Source: Allokutzneria multivorans (GTDB taxonomy: Bacteria > Actinomycetota > Actinomycetes > Mycobacteriales > Pseudonocardiaceae). Taken from it: 64,000 nt of DNA. Below the pieces are notes generated by a model. It saw only the letters and a list, made by a program, of their open reading frames with translations, was not told the origin of the DNA and did no database searches. Shown piece by piece: positions 22,049-29,965 of this stretch; within the stretch, counting starts at the first letter, position 1, and the number at the start of each line of letters is the position of its first letter. The stretch covers positions 62,001 to 126,000 of the forward strand of contig NZ_BAABAL010000019.1 in NCBI RefSeq assembly GCF_039537405.1. The letters are read 5' to 3'. A program made the translations under genes and the position numbers.

Positions 22049-24946
22049 CTACATCTCGACCGCGCCCGACTCCTGGCGCTCGATCTGCTCGGCCCTGGCC
22101 TCCTTGTTCAGGTTCAGCCCTACGTAGACCCGGCGGGGCTTGCCCCCGGGGATGATGCGGACCGACTTGGACTCGTGGCCCGAATCCACGATTGCGTTGC
22201 CAAATGCCCGCTGCACGCCGGACTTCTCCCGCTGGAGGTCGGCCCACTTCTTGAACTCCTCCCAGGCAACAGCGACCGGGATGCAGCTCTTATGGTCCTC
22301 GCATGGGCAGAGCTCGCACATCTCGGCGATGAACCTTTGGTAAAGGCTCATGTCCTGGTACATCGCCTGTGCAGCCCTGACGCACTCCTCGGGCAGGTTG
22401 TGGATGACCATCGGGTTGGTCATCGCGTCGGTGTAACCGCACAGGATCCAGTTCAGGACGCCTGGCGCCTCCTCGGTGAGGATCTTCTTGATCAGCTCGG
22501 GGTCCTGGTCCTCGTCGGCACGGACGTTGGTCCAGGGCACGGCGATGATTCGTGCCTTCAGTGCCTCATCGGCCCCTTCCACTTGGGGGGCGTGGTTGGT
22601 GGCGATCCATGGCACGAACGCCGGGGCGCGATCCTGCACCGCGTCGGCGCGGGTGTAGTTGTCCCGCACCGACAGCCGGTCGCCGCCACTAAAACGCTTG
22701 AGCTGGTCGGCGTTGAGCGTGATGCCGTCAGCAGCCTCGGAGGTCCAGGCGAACCGCTTGCTGATCAGGCGGGAGAGCTGCGGATCTCCCCCGCTCTCCC
22801 GCTTCGGCCGCAGCATGGAGAGCGGGTAGCTCCCGGCGTATCCGGTGCGGGACTCCTCTGTGTTGTCGAGCAGTCCGCCGATGATCTCCATCAGCGTCGT
22901 CTTGCCGGTGCGCTTCTTGCCGATCATCACCGGCAGGATGTGCCGGTCGTTGCCGCCGACGATGCTCAGACCAACCAGGGCGGCGAGCAGGCGACGCACG
23001 GCCGGGTTGGGCTGCGACTGGCTCAGGTAGGCGTCGAACCGAGGGCAGGTTGCCGCCGGGTCGTACTCCACGCTGGCGATCTGGGTGAGCCGATCCGCCT
23101 TGCGGTGCTCGCGGAACCCGACGGCGCCGTCCAGGCCCAGCTCAACCGCGCCGTTCGTGACGTTGAGTAGCCGGGGGCGGACGTCCCACTGCCCACTTTT
23201 GACCTTGATCGCGGGGTGCGACTGGGCAGACGTGGCGCACGCCCGCAACCGCGCATCCATCCGGCTAGCCCCGGCCCACTTCGCGAATGCGCGCGCGGCG
23301 CTGCTGCTGTTCACGGTGCGCTCCAGTTCCGCCTTCGCGGCAGCCTTGGCAGCATCGTCACCTGCGGCCTTGACGGCAGCTCTGGCTTCTCCCTCAGCCT
23401 TGTCGGCAGCGGCGGCGAGCAGTTGGGCCTGCATGAGCATCCGGTCGGTCAGCAACTCAGCCAGGTACCGCATCCCCGAACCGGGGTCGGTCTCCCACAC
23501 GCGGCCGTTCCACACGCGCGTCAGCCTGGTGTCGGGCACCCACGCCACCCCATCACCGAAGACAGCAACGAAGCGTTGCCCATTACCCCGATCGTCCAGG
23601 GAAAACGCGGTCAGATCGACTTTGGCGCCGTCCAGCGAGTCCGGGGCCTCGGTAGTGGTCTCGATCTGCTCGGCGCCGGTGGTCTCGGAGGCAGTCACGG
23701 TGACTTCCTCACCGGGGCTGGTGGCCGGGGCCGCGACGGGTGGGACGAGGGCCAGCGGCGGCCGGTCGCCGGTCGTGCGGGGAGCCAGGGCCCGGTAGCC
23801 GTCCACGATGGCCGCGACGCGCTCGAACGCGTCATCTCCGACGACTTCACGAAGGGTGTCGAGCGTGCCGGGGTCGTCCAGGTTGGCCTCGATCACGTCG
23901 CGGATCTCGTTGTCGCTAAACGAGACGCCGCACCGGCATCCCTTTCTGTCCTCCGGCGTCGGCTTGGCGAGGATCAGGCCCACGCCCCGGTCACCGTTGA
24001 CCATGCGGGCGAACTCGCGGGCCGCCTCCTTAGCGCCTCCGCGCCGCTCTCCCGCGACCGCCGCGACGAACGCGGCTTCGGCCTGACGTAGCGCCTCATG
24101 TACGCCTGTATGACCCATCTCCGCTACCCGTAGGATCGCGCCGACGGCGGTCAGCATGGCGTCGTGCCGCGACCCGGCGGTGGTGGCCGCCAGCGCGGCG
24201 TCCAGCTTGGACCTCATCGCCTTGCACGGCTCGCCGTCCGGTAGGGCAGCCCAAAACGCGGAGTGCTCACCATCCACAAGGGACCGAGCCTGCTCGGCTT
24301 CCCTGCCCTCGCGCAGGTACTCCACCAGCGCGGCGGGCAGCTCGGGCAGATCCTCGGGCCTCGGGATCGCGTCCAGGGTGGTGATCTCGCGGCCGTCCGG
24401 GGCAAATAGGCGGACGACATTGCCGCCGTCGTCGTCGTTGCGACTTGGGGCCGTCACGCAGTACCGGTGATGCCGCTGGATCAGCTCCACGTCACCCTCG
24501 GCGGTGCGCAGGCGAACGCCTTCGGGGACGCGGTAGAGGCACTTGCCGGACGGGTCGTTCAGGCCGCGCGAGGTCACGCGGTACGTGGGCGGGAACCGGA
24601 CGCCCGCCTCGGCCTCCCAGCGCGCCAGAGTCTGGTCGCCGATCTTCTGCTTGCCGCCCTTGGCGTAAGCATCCACATCGACACCGACGACCCCTGCGGG
24701 CATCCGTAGGGCGATGTTCCCGGCAGGCCGGTCCTCTGCCCAGGCGAACAGGTCCGCGAAGGATGCGCGCACGCCGTTGTAGCCGGTAAAGCCCTTCGGG
24801 GGCGGGGTCTTCTTCCCGTCGGGCAGGATCAGGACGTCCCAGCCCCGCGCGTAATAGCCCGCGTAGGCGGACTCGAAGGGGCGGGCGGGGTCGAACCGGA
24901 CGCGTTGTTCCTGGTCAGGAGCTTGCGCTAGCATCGAGGTATCCAT
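22049..24946 (-). CDS. Bifunctional primase-polymerase / SF3 helicase (P4-type replication protein)
   Basis: 965 residues. The N-terminal prim-pol domain (about 25-210) includes GWDVLILPDGKKTPPPKGF, the metal motif VVGVDVDAYA near residue 88, RVTSRGLNDPSGKCLYRV and ELIQRHHRYCVTAPS. A central helical region leads to a D5-type superfamily 3 helicase with Walker A GKKRTGKTTLMEIIGG at about 672-688, TSEAADGITLNADQLKRFSG and WIATNHAPQVEG before LKARIIAVPW. This is the replication protein of the prim-pol class of AICEs. It should unwind and prime at the adjacent iteron array, so the element can replicate after excision. Intact and full-length. Confidence 0.9.
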   Translation of the reverse strand: MDTSMLAQAPDQEQRVRFDPARPFESAYAGYYARGWDVLILPDGKKTPPPKGFTGYNGVRASFADLFAWAEDRPAGNIALRMPAGVVGVDVDAYAKGGKQKIGDQTLARWEAEAGVRFPPTYRVTSRGLNDPSGKCLYRVPEGVRLRTAEGDVELIQRHHRYCVTAPSRNDDDGGNVVRLFAPDGREITTLDAIPRPEDLPELPAALVEYLREGREAEQARSLVDGEHSAFWAALPDGEPCKAMRSKLDAALAATTAGSRHDAMLTAVGAILRVAEMGHTGVHEALRQAEAAFVAAVAGERRGGAKEAAREFARMVNGDRGVGLILAKPTPEDRKGCRCGVSFSDNEIRDVIEANLDDPGTLDTLREVVGDDAFERVAAIVDGYRALAPRTTGDRPPLALVPPVAAPATSPGEEVTVTASETTGAEQIETTTEAPDSLDGAKVDLTAFSLDDRGNGQRFVAVFGDGVAWVPDTRLTRVWNGRVWETDPGSGMRYLAELLTDRMLMQAQLLAAAADKAEGEARAAVKAAGDDAAKAAAKAELERTVNSSSAARAFAKWAGASRMDARLRACATSAQSHPAIKVKSGQWDVRPRLLNVTNGAVELGLDGAVGFREHRKADRLTQIASVEYDPAATCPRFDAYLSQSQPNPAVRRLLAALVGLSIVGGNDRHILPVMIGKKRTGKTTLMEIIGGLLDNTEESRTGYAGSYPLSMLRPKRESGGDPQLSRLISKRFAWTSEAADGITLNADQLKRFSGGDRLSVRDNYTRADAVQDRAPAFVPWIATNHAPQVEGADEALKARIIAVPWTNVRADEDQDPELIKKILTEEAPGVLNWILCGYTDAMTNPMVIHNLPEECVRAAQAMYQDMSLYQRFIAEMCELCPCEDHKSCIPVAVAWEEFKKWADLQREKSGVQRAFGNAIVDSGHESKSVRIIPGGKPRRVYVGLNLNKEARAEQIERQESGAVEM

Positions 24947-25030
24947 TCCGGAACGCCTCGGGGGATGGCAAGCCTCGATGACGACGGCTAGACTTCCTTT
25001 CGAGACGTTCCCGCTCAGGTTCGTTCTCGG

Positions 25031-25075
25031 TCCGCCCCCGCCCAGCGCGCCAACGTTGGGAACACCGGGGGCGGA
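25031..25075. terminator. Hairpin between primase and small gene
   Basis: TCCGCCCCCG at 25031-25040 pairs with CGGGGGCGGA at 25066-25075; the loop contains CAACGTTG. On the plus strand it is followed by TTTGCGTTTTT. It sits 15 bp after the stop of the 65-residue minus-strand gene and may act in both directions. Confidence 0.5.
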
Positions 25076-25089
25076 TTTGCGTTTTTCAA

Positions 25090-25287
25090 TCAGACGGCGT
25101 TGTCGCCATCGATTTCGGCCAGTAGTTCGCGGACGCGAGCGGCGCGGGCATACGCTGCCGCGCGCATCGGCCGCGTCGCCTCTCGCCGCTGCTCGCCGTC
25201 GAGACGCCCCCAGCGCGCAGCATTTGCGACACGGCGCGCAGAGGCGATCTGCTCGGGGCTGGAGCGTCGCGTATAGGTCTTCGCCAC
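25090..25287 (-). CDS. Small Arg/Ala-rich helical protein
   Basis: 65 residues from a GTG preceded by AAAGGAAA. The motif IASARRVANAARWGRLDGEQ and the following REATRPMRAAAYARAARVRE recall the WAxT...R.AARxA family of short actinomycete plasmid proteins, of which a larger relative is the 92-residue product encoded at 26327-26605. Highly basic and probably nucleic-acid binding. Its upstream region carries the GGCTAATCA operator cluster. Confidence 0.55.
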   Translation of the reverse strand: MAKTYTRRSSPEQIASARRVANAARWGRLDGEQRREATRPMRAAAYARAARVRELLAEIDGDNAV

Positions 25288-25363
25288 GACTTTTCCTTTC
25301 GACTGGATAATCGAAAGCTACACGCCACGAACACCTTCCACAAGCTCCCGACCTGCGGAAATA

Positions 25364-25410
25364 GGTTAGCCGCTCTCGCTGCGGCTAATCATTCCCCAAT
25401 TGATTAGCCG
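25364..25410. promoter_or_regulatory. GGCTAATCA operator cluster
   Basis: CGGCTAATCA (25382-25391) and TGATTAGCCG (25401-25410) form a perfect inverted repeat with a 9-bp AT-rich spacer. GGTTAGCCGC at 25364-25373 is a third, near-identical half. It lies 77-123 bp upstream of the 65-residue gene. The same motif recurs at 26691 and 26748. Confidence 0.55.
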
Positions 25411-25449
25411 GTCTCATCCCGGCGCGAAAATTCTGACCAGCGGAAATAG

Positions 25450-25477
25450 AAAAGCCCCGCCGGAAAGTCCGGCGGGA
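25450..25477 (-). terminator. Intrinsic terminator of the minus-strand trio
   Basis: CCCGCCGGA (25456-25464), loop AAG, TCCGGCGGG (25468-25476). Read on the minus strand the stem is followed by GCTTTTCTATTT, a proper U-rich tail. It lies 15 bp after the stop of the 101-residue gene. Confidence 0.8.
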
Positions 25478-25491
25478 CCTCTCGGGCTGGC

Positions 25492-25797
25492 CTACCAGGG
25501 CTGCCGGGCGACCTCCAGTCCGGCGCCTTCGAGCTGCGCCCAGCCGGCCAACAGCGCCGCCGCACCGCGCGCGACCGAAACCGGCAAGGCCATCGCAGTC
25601 CCGGCGAACCGCTCCTCGACGGCGCCCGCCGCGACGATCGCGCTGGTGAGCTTCACCGGCTTCGCTCCGGGTGCCACGACCACGAGCACGTCGCCGTTCT
25701 CGACGACGGCGAACTCCCAGCGGCCACGCAGTCCCCGGGCGATACGCCACGCCTCGCGCGCCGCCTCGTCGCGAGCCCGCGTCACCGCGACCACCAC
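25492..25797 (-). CDS. Hypothetical protein (101 aa) of the element
   Basis: Starts VVAVTRARDEAAREAWRIAR and contains a beta region (WEFAVVENGDVLVVVAPGAK) and VKLTSAIVAAGAVEERFAG. It overlaps the upstream gene by 16 bp and ends at a clear terminator, so it is last of a three-gene operon. No family recognised. Confidence 0.5.
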   Translation of the reverse strand: MVVAVTRARDEAAREAWRIARGLRGRWEFAVVENGDVLVVVAPGAKPVKLTSAIVAAGAVEERFAGTAMALPVSVARGAAALLAGWAQLEGAGLEVARQPW

Positions 25798-26330
25798 CCG
25801 CGACGAGTCGACGGTTCGGCGCTTGAGTCGGGGGACTCACTGTCCATTGTGGACAGTTCACGCAGAAGTGCCGCACGCCGCTCGGCACGAGCCAGCTCGT
25901 TCACGGTCGCCGCGCGCTGCGCGGCGGCACCATCGGCGGCGGCTCGTTCCAACTCTGCGCGCCGCGCGAGCGCGCGCTGCCGCAGGATCTCGGCGATGCG
26001 AGCGAGATCGACGCTGCCGAGGTCGATGCCCAGCTGCTGACGCAGCTCCGAGGCGTTCACGAGGTACGCGCCAACGGCGCGACTGTCCAGCGCGTCGGTG
26101 ACCCGGACCACCCTTGCGGGTACGAGCGGCACTGTCGGGACGCCCACCTCAACAGCGCCGAAAGCCACCCGCACCGCGCCGTCGGCGTCCACGGCGAACG
26201 CGGCCCGCGCGCCGAGGGCATCGGCAACGACCTCCTCGACCGCCACGCGCCGCGCGCCTGGGTTGGTGGCGGCGATCATCGCGGCGATCTCGAGATCAGG
26301 CCGGGTTGCGGTGTCCGCCACGTACATCAC
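25782..26330 (-). CDS. Hypothetical protein (182 aa) of the element
   Basis: GTG start overlapping the previous stop (GTGATG). An alpha/beta N-terminus (LEIAAMIAATNPGARRVAVE, AAFAVDADGAVRVAFGAVEV) is followed by VSSL-free helical segments (ELRQQLGIDLGSVDLARIAE, LARRAELERAAADGAAAQRA) that look like a coiled coil. The tail carries one copy of the GTCCANNNTGGAC word. Middle gene of a coupled trio; function unknown. Confidence 0.5.
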   Translation of the reverse strand: MMYVADTATRPDLEIAAMIAATNPGARRVAVEEVVADALGARAAFAVDADGAVRVAFGAVEVGVPTVPLVPARVVRVTDALDSRAVGAYLVNASELRQQLGIDLGSVDLARIAEILRQRALARRAELERAAADGAAAQRAATVNELARAERRAALLRELSTMDSESPDSSAEPSTRRGWWSR

Positions 26331-26605
26331 GCCGCCCCCTTCGCGGAGCGAGAAGCGCGAGCGCGCCGCACCTGAGCTGAGCGCAGAGCCATCCGCCGAA
26401 AGTGCGCCTGGCGCGCGTGCTCAGCCCGCCGCGCGCGCTCGGCAGGAGCGAGCGTGCCGTCTGGGTCGACCTCGCGCTCGAAGCGCTCGGTCGCGGCGCG
26501 TCGTGCAGCGGCAGTTCGCGCGGTCGGGTCAGTAGTTCGCGCCCACGACGCGTGGGCGGCAAGAGAAGCCCGAAGCGATGATTCAGAACAGTAAGAAATT
26601 CGCAC
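26327..26605 (-). CDS. Small Arg/Ala-rich helical protein (92 aa)
   Basis: GTG start. LAAHASWARTTDPTARTAAA, then FEREVDPDGTLAPAERARRA, then HFRRMALRSAQVRRARASRS match a short protein type frequent on Streptomyces-group plasmids and AICEs. It is distantly similar to the 65-residue product encoded at 25090-25287. Strongly basic; probably binds nucleic acid. First gene of the trio ending at the terminator 25450-25477. Confidence 0.55.
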   Translation of the reverse strand: MRISYCSESSLRASLAAHASWARTTDPTARTAAARRAATERFEREVDPDGTLAPAERARRAEHARQAHFRRMALRSAQVRRARASRSAKGAA

Positions 26606-26881
26606 GCGTCATCCCTTCATTCGCAGATAAAGATTGTCGACCAATATCGCCATCAGGGTCCGCAAATTGGGTAACGAGCGGACGGACACAGGCTAATTAA
26701 CGCTGTGCCGCAAAGCAAGCAACGAGGTTTTATAAGCCAGGACAACCGCGGCTAATCAAATGCATTGACTAGCCAGCACCAGAACGGCTCAACTATTAGA
26801 AAATGCAGCTCAGCAACTCGCGCACAAAGATCGACGCCCGGAAGCGATCTGCGCGACATTCATCGAAAACACTCGAATGGA
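26606..26881. promoter_or_regulatory. AT-rich regulatory gap
   Basis: 276 bp without a convincing gene, unusually AT-rich for this genome. It holds GGCTAATTA at 26691 and GCGGCTAATCA at 26748-26758, the same words as the operator cluster at 25364-25410, 85-155 bp upstream of the trio. It probably contains the trio's promoter. Confidence 0.5.
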
Positions 26882-27778
26882 CTAGAGCCGGTCGCCGAGG
26901 CGTAGGCGCTTGTGCGCGGCGCGGGCACGTTCCTCGGCTGCGCTCGCGCCGTACCGCGAGAGCATCGCTTCGCTGGACCAGCCCGCGAGACGCATCAAAT
27001 CCCTCTCCTGCCCGCCAGCAGCAAGCCAGCTGTGGGCCCACGTGTGCCGAAAGCGGTGTGCGTGCACGCCTTCAACTCCGACTTCCCGGGCGCGCTGCTC
27101 AAGGCGGTCAGCGAGGCCGTCGGCTGTCATGCCGCCCCGCTGCCCAAGCCACAATTTTGGCGAATCTGCGTGCGGATGCTGCCGTCGCGCCCGAAGGTAC
27201 CGATCGAGCGCGCGCGAAGTCTTCGCACCGAACGGCACGACGCGGGGCCGCCGCCCCTTGCCGAGGATGTGGATCACTTCGTGGTCGTCAAGATCTAGAT
27301 CCTCAAGGCCAATCCCCGCGCACTCCGAGATCCGGATTCCGCAATCGAAGAGAACGCGGATGATCGCGTGGTCGCGACGACTAGCGAAGTCAGCTCCGCC
27401 GGTCGCCTTCAGCAACCGTGCGACCTCGTCGTCGGTCAAAACAGGGACGAGCGCGGCAGTGGCCTGCGGCTGTTCCAGTCCTTGCATTGGATCAGCAGGG
27501 ATCTCGCCCTCTGCGGCCAGCCACCGCGTGAAGCGGCGGAGGCCCTTGAATCGGGTGAGAACCGTCTGCGGACTTTGCTCGTCCCGCAACGATTCCAGCC
27601 AACCGACGACAGCATGCTTCGTCAGCGCGTCCACGTCAGGACGGCGCCCCTGCTGCTCCAGCCACTCGCAGAAAAACCGGATCGCCTGGCCGTAAATGAT
27701 CAACGTGCGTTCAGCCTTGTTGGCAGCCCGCAGCTCACGCCGGAAGGACGCAGCAAGATCAAGAAGAAGCTCCGCCAT
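26882..27778 (-). CDS. Tyrosine integrase of the element
   Basis: 298 residues, XerC/D-like. The N-terminal SAM-like domain (RTLIIYGQAIRFFCEWLEQQ) precedes a catalytic domain with all signature residues: Arg in DCGIRISECAG (about 147), Lys in ILGKGRRPRVVPF, HAHRFRHTWAHSWL (HxxR, about 238-241), LMRLAGWSS (Trp in the second His position) and the nucleophile in AMLSRYGAS (about 275). It lies 91 bp from attR, the usual place. It should catalyse integration into and excision from the ligD 3' end. No excisionase gene was recognised. Confidence 0.92.
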   Translation of the reverse strand: MAELLLDLAASFRRELRAANKAERTLIIYGQAIRFFCEWLEQQGRRPDVDALTKHAVVGWLESLRDEQSPQTVLTRFKGLRRFTRWLAAEGEIPADPMQGLEQPQATAALVPVLTDDEVARLLKATGGADFASRRDHAIIRVLFDCGIRISECAGIGLEDLDLDDHEVIHILGKGRRPRVVPFGAKTSRALDRYLRARRQHPHADSPKLWLGQRGGMTADGLADRLEQRAREVGVEGVHAHRFRHTWAHSWLAAGGQERDLMRLAGWSSEAMLSRYGASAAEERARAAHKRLRLGDRL

Positions 27779-27784
27779 CCTCCT

Positions 27785-27795
27785 AGGTTATCCGG
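27785..27795. repeat. Possible integrase arm site (right)
   Basis: AGGTTATCCGG, identical to 7046-7056, between the integrase start and attR. Confidence 0.4.
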
Positions 27796-27851
27796 TCAGT
27801 GACCGCTATGCTAGATCTTGCAGAAGGGAAAGAGGCACTGTTTTCCCAGCT

Positions 27852-28859
27852 CTACGGGCGTTTGCGGCTCGGCTGCACGCGCTTGGGCTCGCCGGGCATC
27901 TTGGGGTAGTCGGGCGGGTACGGCATCTCCCCCTGCCCAGCACGGGCGTCGCGCGAGTACCACTCCAACGCCGTCTCGATGCCGAACGCCTGGTCGTCGA
28001 TGGCCGCGTGCGCGTCCCCGCGTGAAGCCAGAATCCCGGGCACCGTCAGCACGTCGAAGTCGTTGGGGTCCACAGTGGACAGATCGTCCCAGTGCAGCGG
28101 CATGGACACCGTCGCGCGCGGCGTCCCGCGAACCGACCACGCGGAAGCCACCGTCCGGTCCCGCGCCGCCTGGTTGAAGTCGAGGAACACGCGTTCACCG
28201 CGCTCCTCCTTCCACCACGACACGGTCGCCTGCTCCGGCATCCGCCGCTCGACCTCGCGCGCGATCGCGATCACCGCGTGCCGGACGTCGATGAAGTCCC
28301 ACTCCGGCCGAATCCGCACCAGCACGTGGATCCCGCGCCCGCCGGAGGTCTTGGGGTAGCCGGTCAGCCCGGCGTCGGCGAGCACCTCGCGCAGCACTCC
28401 GGCGACCCGGACGGCATCGGCGAAGTCGGTGCCGGGCTGCGGGTCGAGGTCGATCCGCAGCTCGTCGGGGTGGTCCACGTGCGGCCTGCGCACCGGCCAC
28501 GGGTGGAAGTCGAAGGTGCCCAGGTTCGCCGCCCACGCGATCACCGCGGGCTCGGTCGGGCAGACCTCGTCGGCGGGCCGCCCCGAGGGGAAGGTGATCC
28601 GCACGGTCTCCACCCACTCGGGCGCGCCCTTGGGAATCCGCTTGGCGTAGAAGGATTCCCCGGTCACACCGTCCAGGAAGCGCTTCAAGGTCGTCGGCCG
28701 GTCGCGCAGCACCTTCAGCAGCGGGTCCGCCACCGCGATGTAGTACTCGACGACCTGGCGCTTGGTGATCCCGCGCTCGGGGAAGTACATCTTGTCCGGG
28801 CTGGACACCCGCACCGCTCGTTCGCCTACCTGCGTCTCCCACGGCTGCTGCTTGGCCAC
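27852..28859 (-). CDS. ligD: NHEJ DNA polymerase (LigD polymerase domain), 3' end supplied by the element
   Basis: 335 residues, a stand-alone archaeo-eukaryotic primase-type polymerase acting in Ku-dependent end joining. SSPDKMYFPERGITKRQVVE, the metal motif ELRIDLDPQPGTDF, KTSGGRGIHVLVRI (catalytic His) and RGERVFLDFNQAARDRTVAS are intact. The last codons, after the att core, come from element DNA: the tail is now SRKRP and TAG instead of the native SKARDHD found at attL. The active domain is unaffected, so function is probably kept. GTG start. No ligase or Ku gene lies nearby. Confidence 0.92.
   Translation of the reverse strand: MAKQQPWETQVGERAVRVSSPDKMYFPERGITKRQVVEYYIAVADPLLKVLRDRPTTLKRFLDGVTGESFYAKRIPKGAPEWVETVRITFPSGRPADEVCPTEPAVIAWAANLGTFDFHPWPVRRPHVDHPDELRIDLDPQPGTDFADAVRVAGVLREVLADAGLTGYPKTSGGRGIHVLVRIRPEWDFIDVRHAVIAIAREVERRMPEQATVSWWKEERGERVFLDFNQAARDRTVASAWSVRGTPRATVSMPLHWDDLSTVDPNDFDVLTVPGILASRGDAHAAIDDQAFGIETALEWYSRDARAGQGEMPYPPDYPKMPGEPKRVQPSRKRP
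27870..27906. repeat. attR core (37-bp direct repeat)
   Basis: Identical to 6944-6980. It spans codons PKMPGEPKRVQP of ligD, so integration replaces only the extreme C-terminus. Confidence 0.92.
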
Positions 28860-28887
28860 CGGGCGATGGTAAGCACCAGCACCGACA

Positions 28888-29886
28888 TCAGCACTTCACC
28901 GGACCCGCGACAACCCGGCCGAGCCACGCCGTGGCCGCGCGCTGGAACTCCGGCGCCTTCGGGCTGAGCGCCATCGCGTGCCCGGCGCCGGGCAGCACGT
29001 AGCCCTCCACGCACGGCGCCGCCGGGTAGAACGGCTTCTCGGCCGCCGCGAGAGCCAGGCAGTTCACCCCGCACATGAACTTGTCGGAGCCGCCGAGCGC
29101 GGTCAGCACGGGCACCTTCACCTGAGCGGACAGCGGGCCGACGATCGCCAGGCCCACCGCGTCGACGGCCTCGGTCGGCAGGACGACGTCCTTGGTCGTC
29201 TCCTCCAGCTTCACGACCTCGGGGTCGACCGCGCCGGGCTCGTGGAAGAGCTGGCCGCGCGCGCCGGGCTTGGTGGTCAGGTAGGTCGGGTCGTAGCCGC
29301 GCGGGCCGAGCACGGCGTCCTTCGCCGCGGGCACCAGTCCGGCCACGAACTCAGCGATGGCAAGGGTGTTCGCCTGATGCGCGAGCCCGGTGACGAGCAG
29401 CGCGTCCGCCACGTCCGCCGCGCTGATCGCGATCGTGGCACCGAGGGCGTGCCCGGCGAGGACCACGCGGTCGAAGGCGGTCCCGTCGATCTCGGCAGCC
29501 CGCAGCGCCCGCACGATCTCGCGCACGCCCGAGGCCTGGATCGGCGTGGTGACCTGCGAACCGAGCGGCCGCGAACTCTCCCCGGCGCCGAGCCGATCGA
29601 CGACCGCCGTCGCATAACCGGCGGCGTTGAGCGCCTTGCGGAAGGAGTAGACCTCGGGCTTGTGCGGGAAGTCCCAGTACGCGCGGTTGTAGGTGCCCCC
29701 GGGGATCAGCACGACGACGGTGTGCGCGAAGTCCGGGCGGCACAGGGTCCCGCTCATCAACGCTTTGCCCAACAGCACCGGGACCGAGCGCTGGAACGGC
29801 TGGCAGTGCGGCTCGGCAGCGCCGGCGGGCACGGGGACGAGCAGAGCGACGGCACAGGCGGACAGCAGAGCGACCAGGCGGCGCAT
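28888..29886 (-). CDS. Secreted alpha/beta-hydrolase-fold protein lacking the nucleophile
   Basis: 332 residues with signal peptide MRRLVALLSACAVALLVPVP. The fold is clear: VVVLIPGGTYNRAYWDFP (oxyanion loop), YATAVVDRLGAGESSRP, VKVPVLTALGGSDKFMCG (acid) and YVLPGAGHAMAL (His). The nucleophile elbow, normally GHSxG, reads VVLAGHALGATIAIS, so Ala (about residue 147, codon 29446-29448) replaces Ser. Unless another residue substitutes, it cannot be a classical esterase. Four or more cysteines suggest disulfides outside the cell. Function unknown. Confidence 0.8.
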   Translation of the reverse strand: MRRLVALLSACAVALLVPVPAGAAEPHCQPFQRSVPVLLGKALMSGTLCRPDFAHTVVVLIPGGTYNRAYWDFPHKPEVYSFRKALNAAGYATAVVDRLGAGESSRPLGSQVTTPIQASGVREIVRALRAAEIDGTAFDRVVLAGHALGATIAISAADVADALLVTGLAHQANTLAIAEFVAGLVPAAKDAVLGPRGYDPTYLTTKPGARGQLFHEPGAVDPEVVKLEETTKDVVLPTEAVDAVGLAIVGPLSAQVKVPVLTALGGSDKFMCGVNCLALAAAEKPFYPAAPCVEGYVLPGAGHAMALSPKAPEFQRAATAWLGRVVAGPVKC

Positions 29887-29965
29887 GGGGACCTCCCAGG
29901 ACAGGGAGATTCAGTGTTGGTCCACTGTGGCCGGTGCGCTCGGCGAAGCGGCCGTCACCACCCAC

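Larger units (their letters stand above)
6944..27906. mobile_element. Integrated actinomycete conjugative element (AICE), about 20.9 kb
   Basis: Bounded by perfect 37-bp direct repeats (6944-6980 and 27870-27906). Inside are all AICE modules: a tyrosine integrase next to attR, a primase-polymerase/helicase with a nearby iteron array, an FtsK/TraB-type translocase preceded by a SpdB/DUF2637-like gene, a TPR-HTH regulator, plus cargo (phosphotransferase, toxin-antitoxin-chaperone operon, serine recombinase, PIN module). Several cargo genes are visibly lower in GC than the flanking chromosome. The target is the 3' end of a protein gene, not the tRNA gene used by many AICEs. All core genes look intact, so it may still be mobile. 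Confidence 0.93.
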
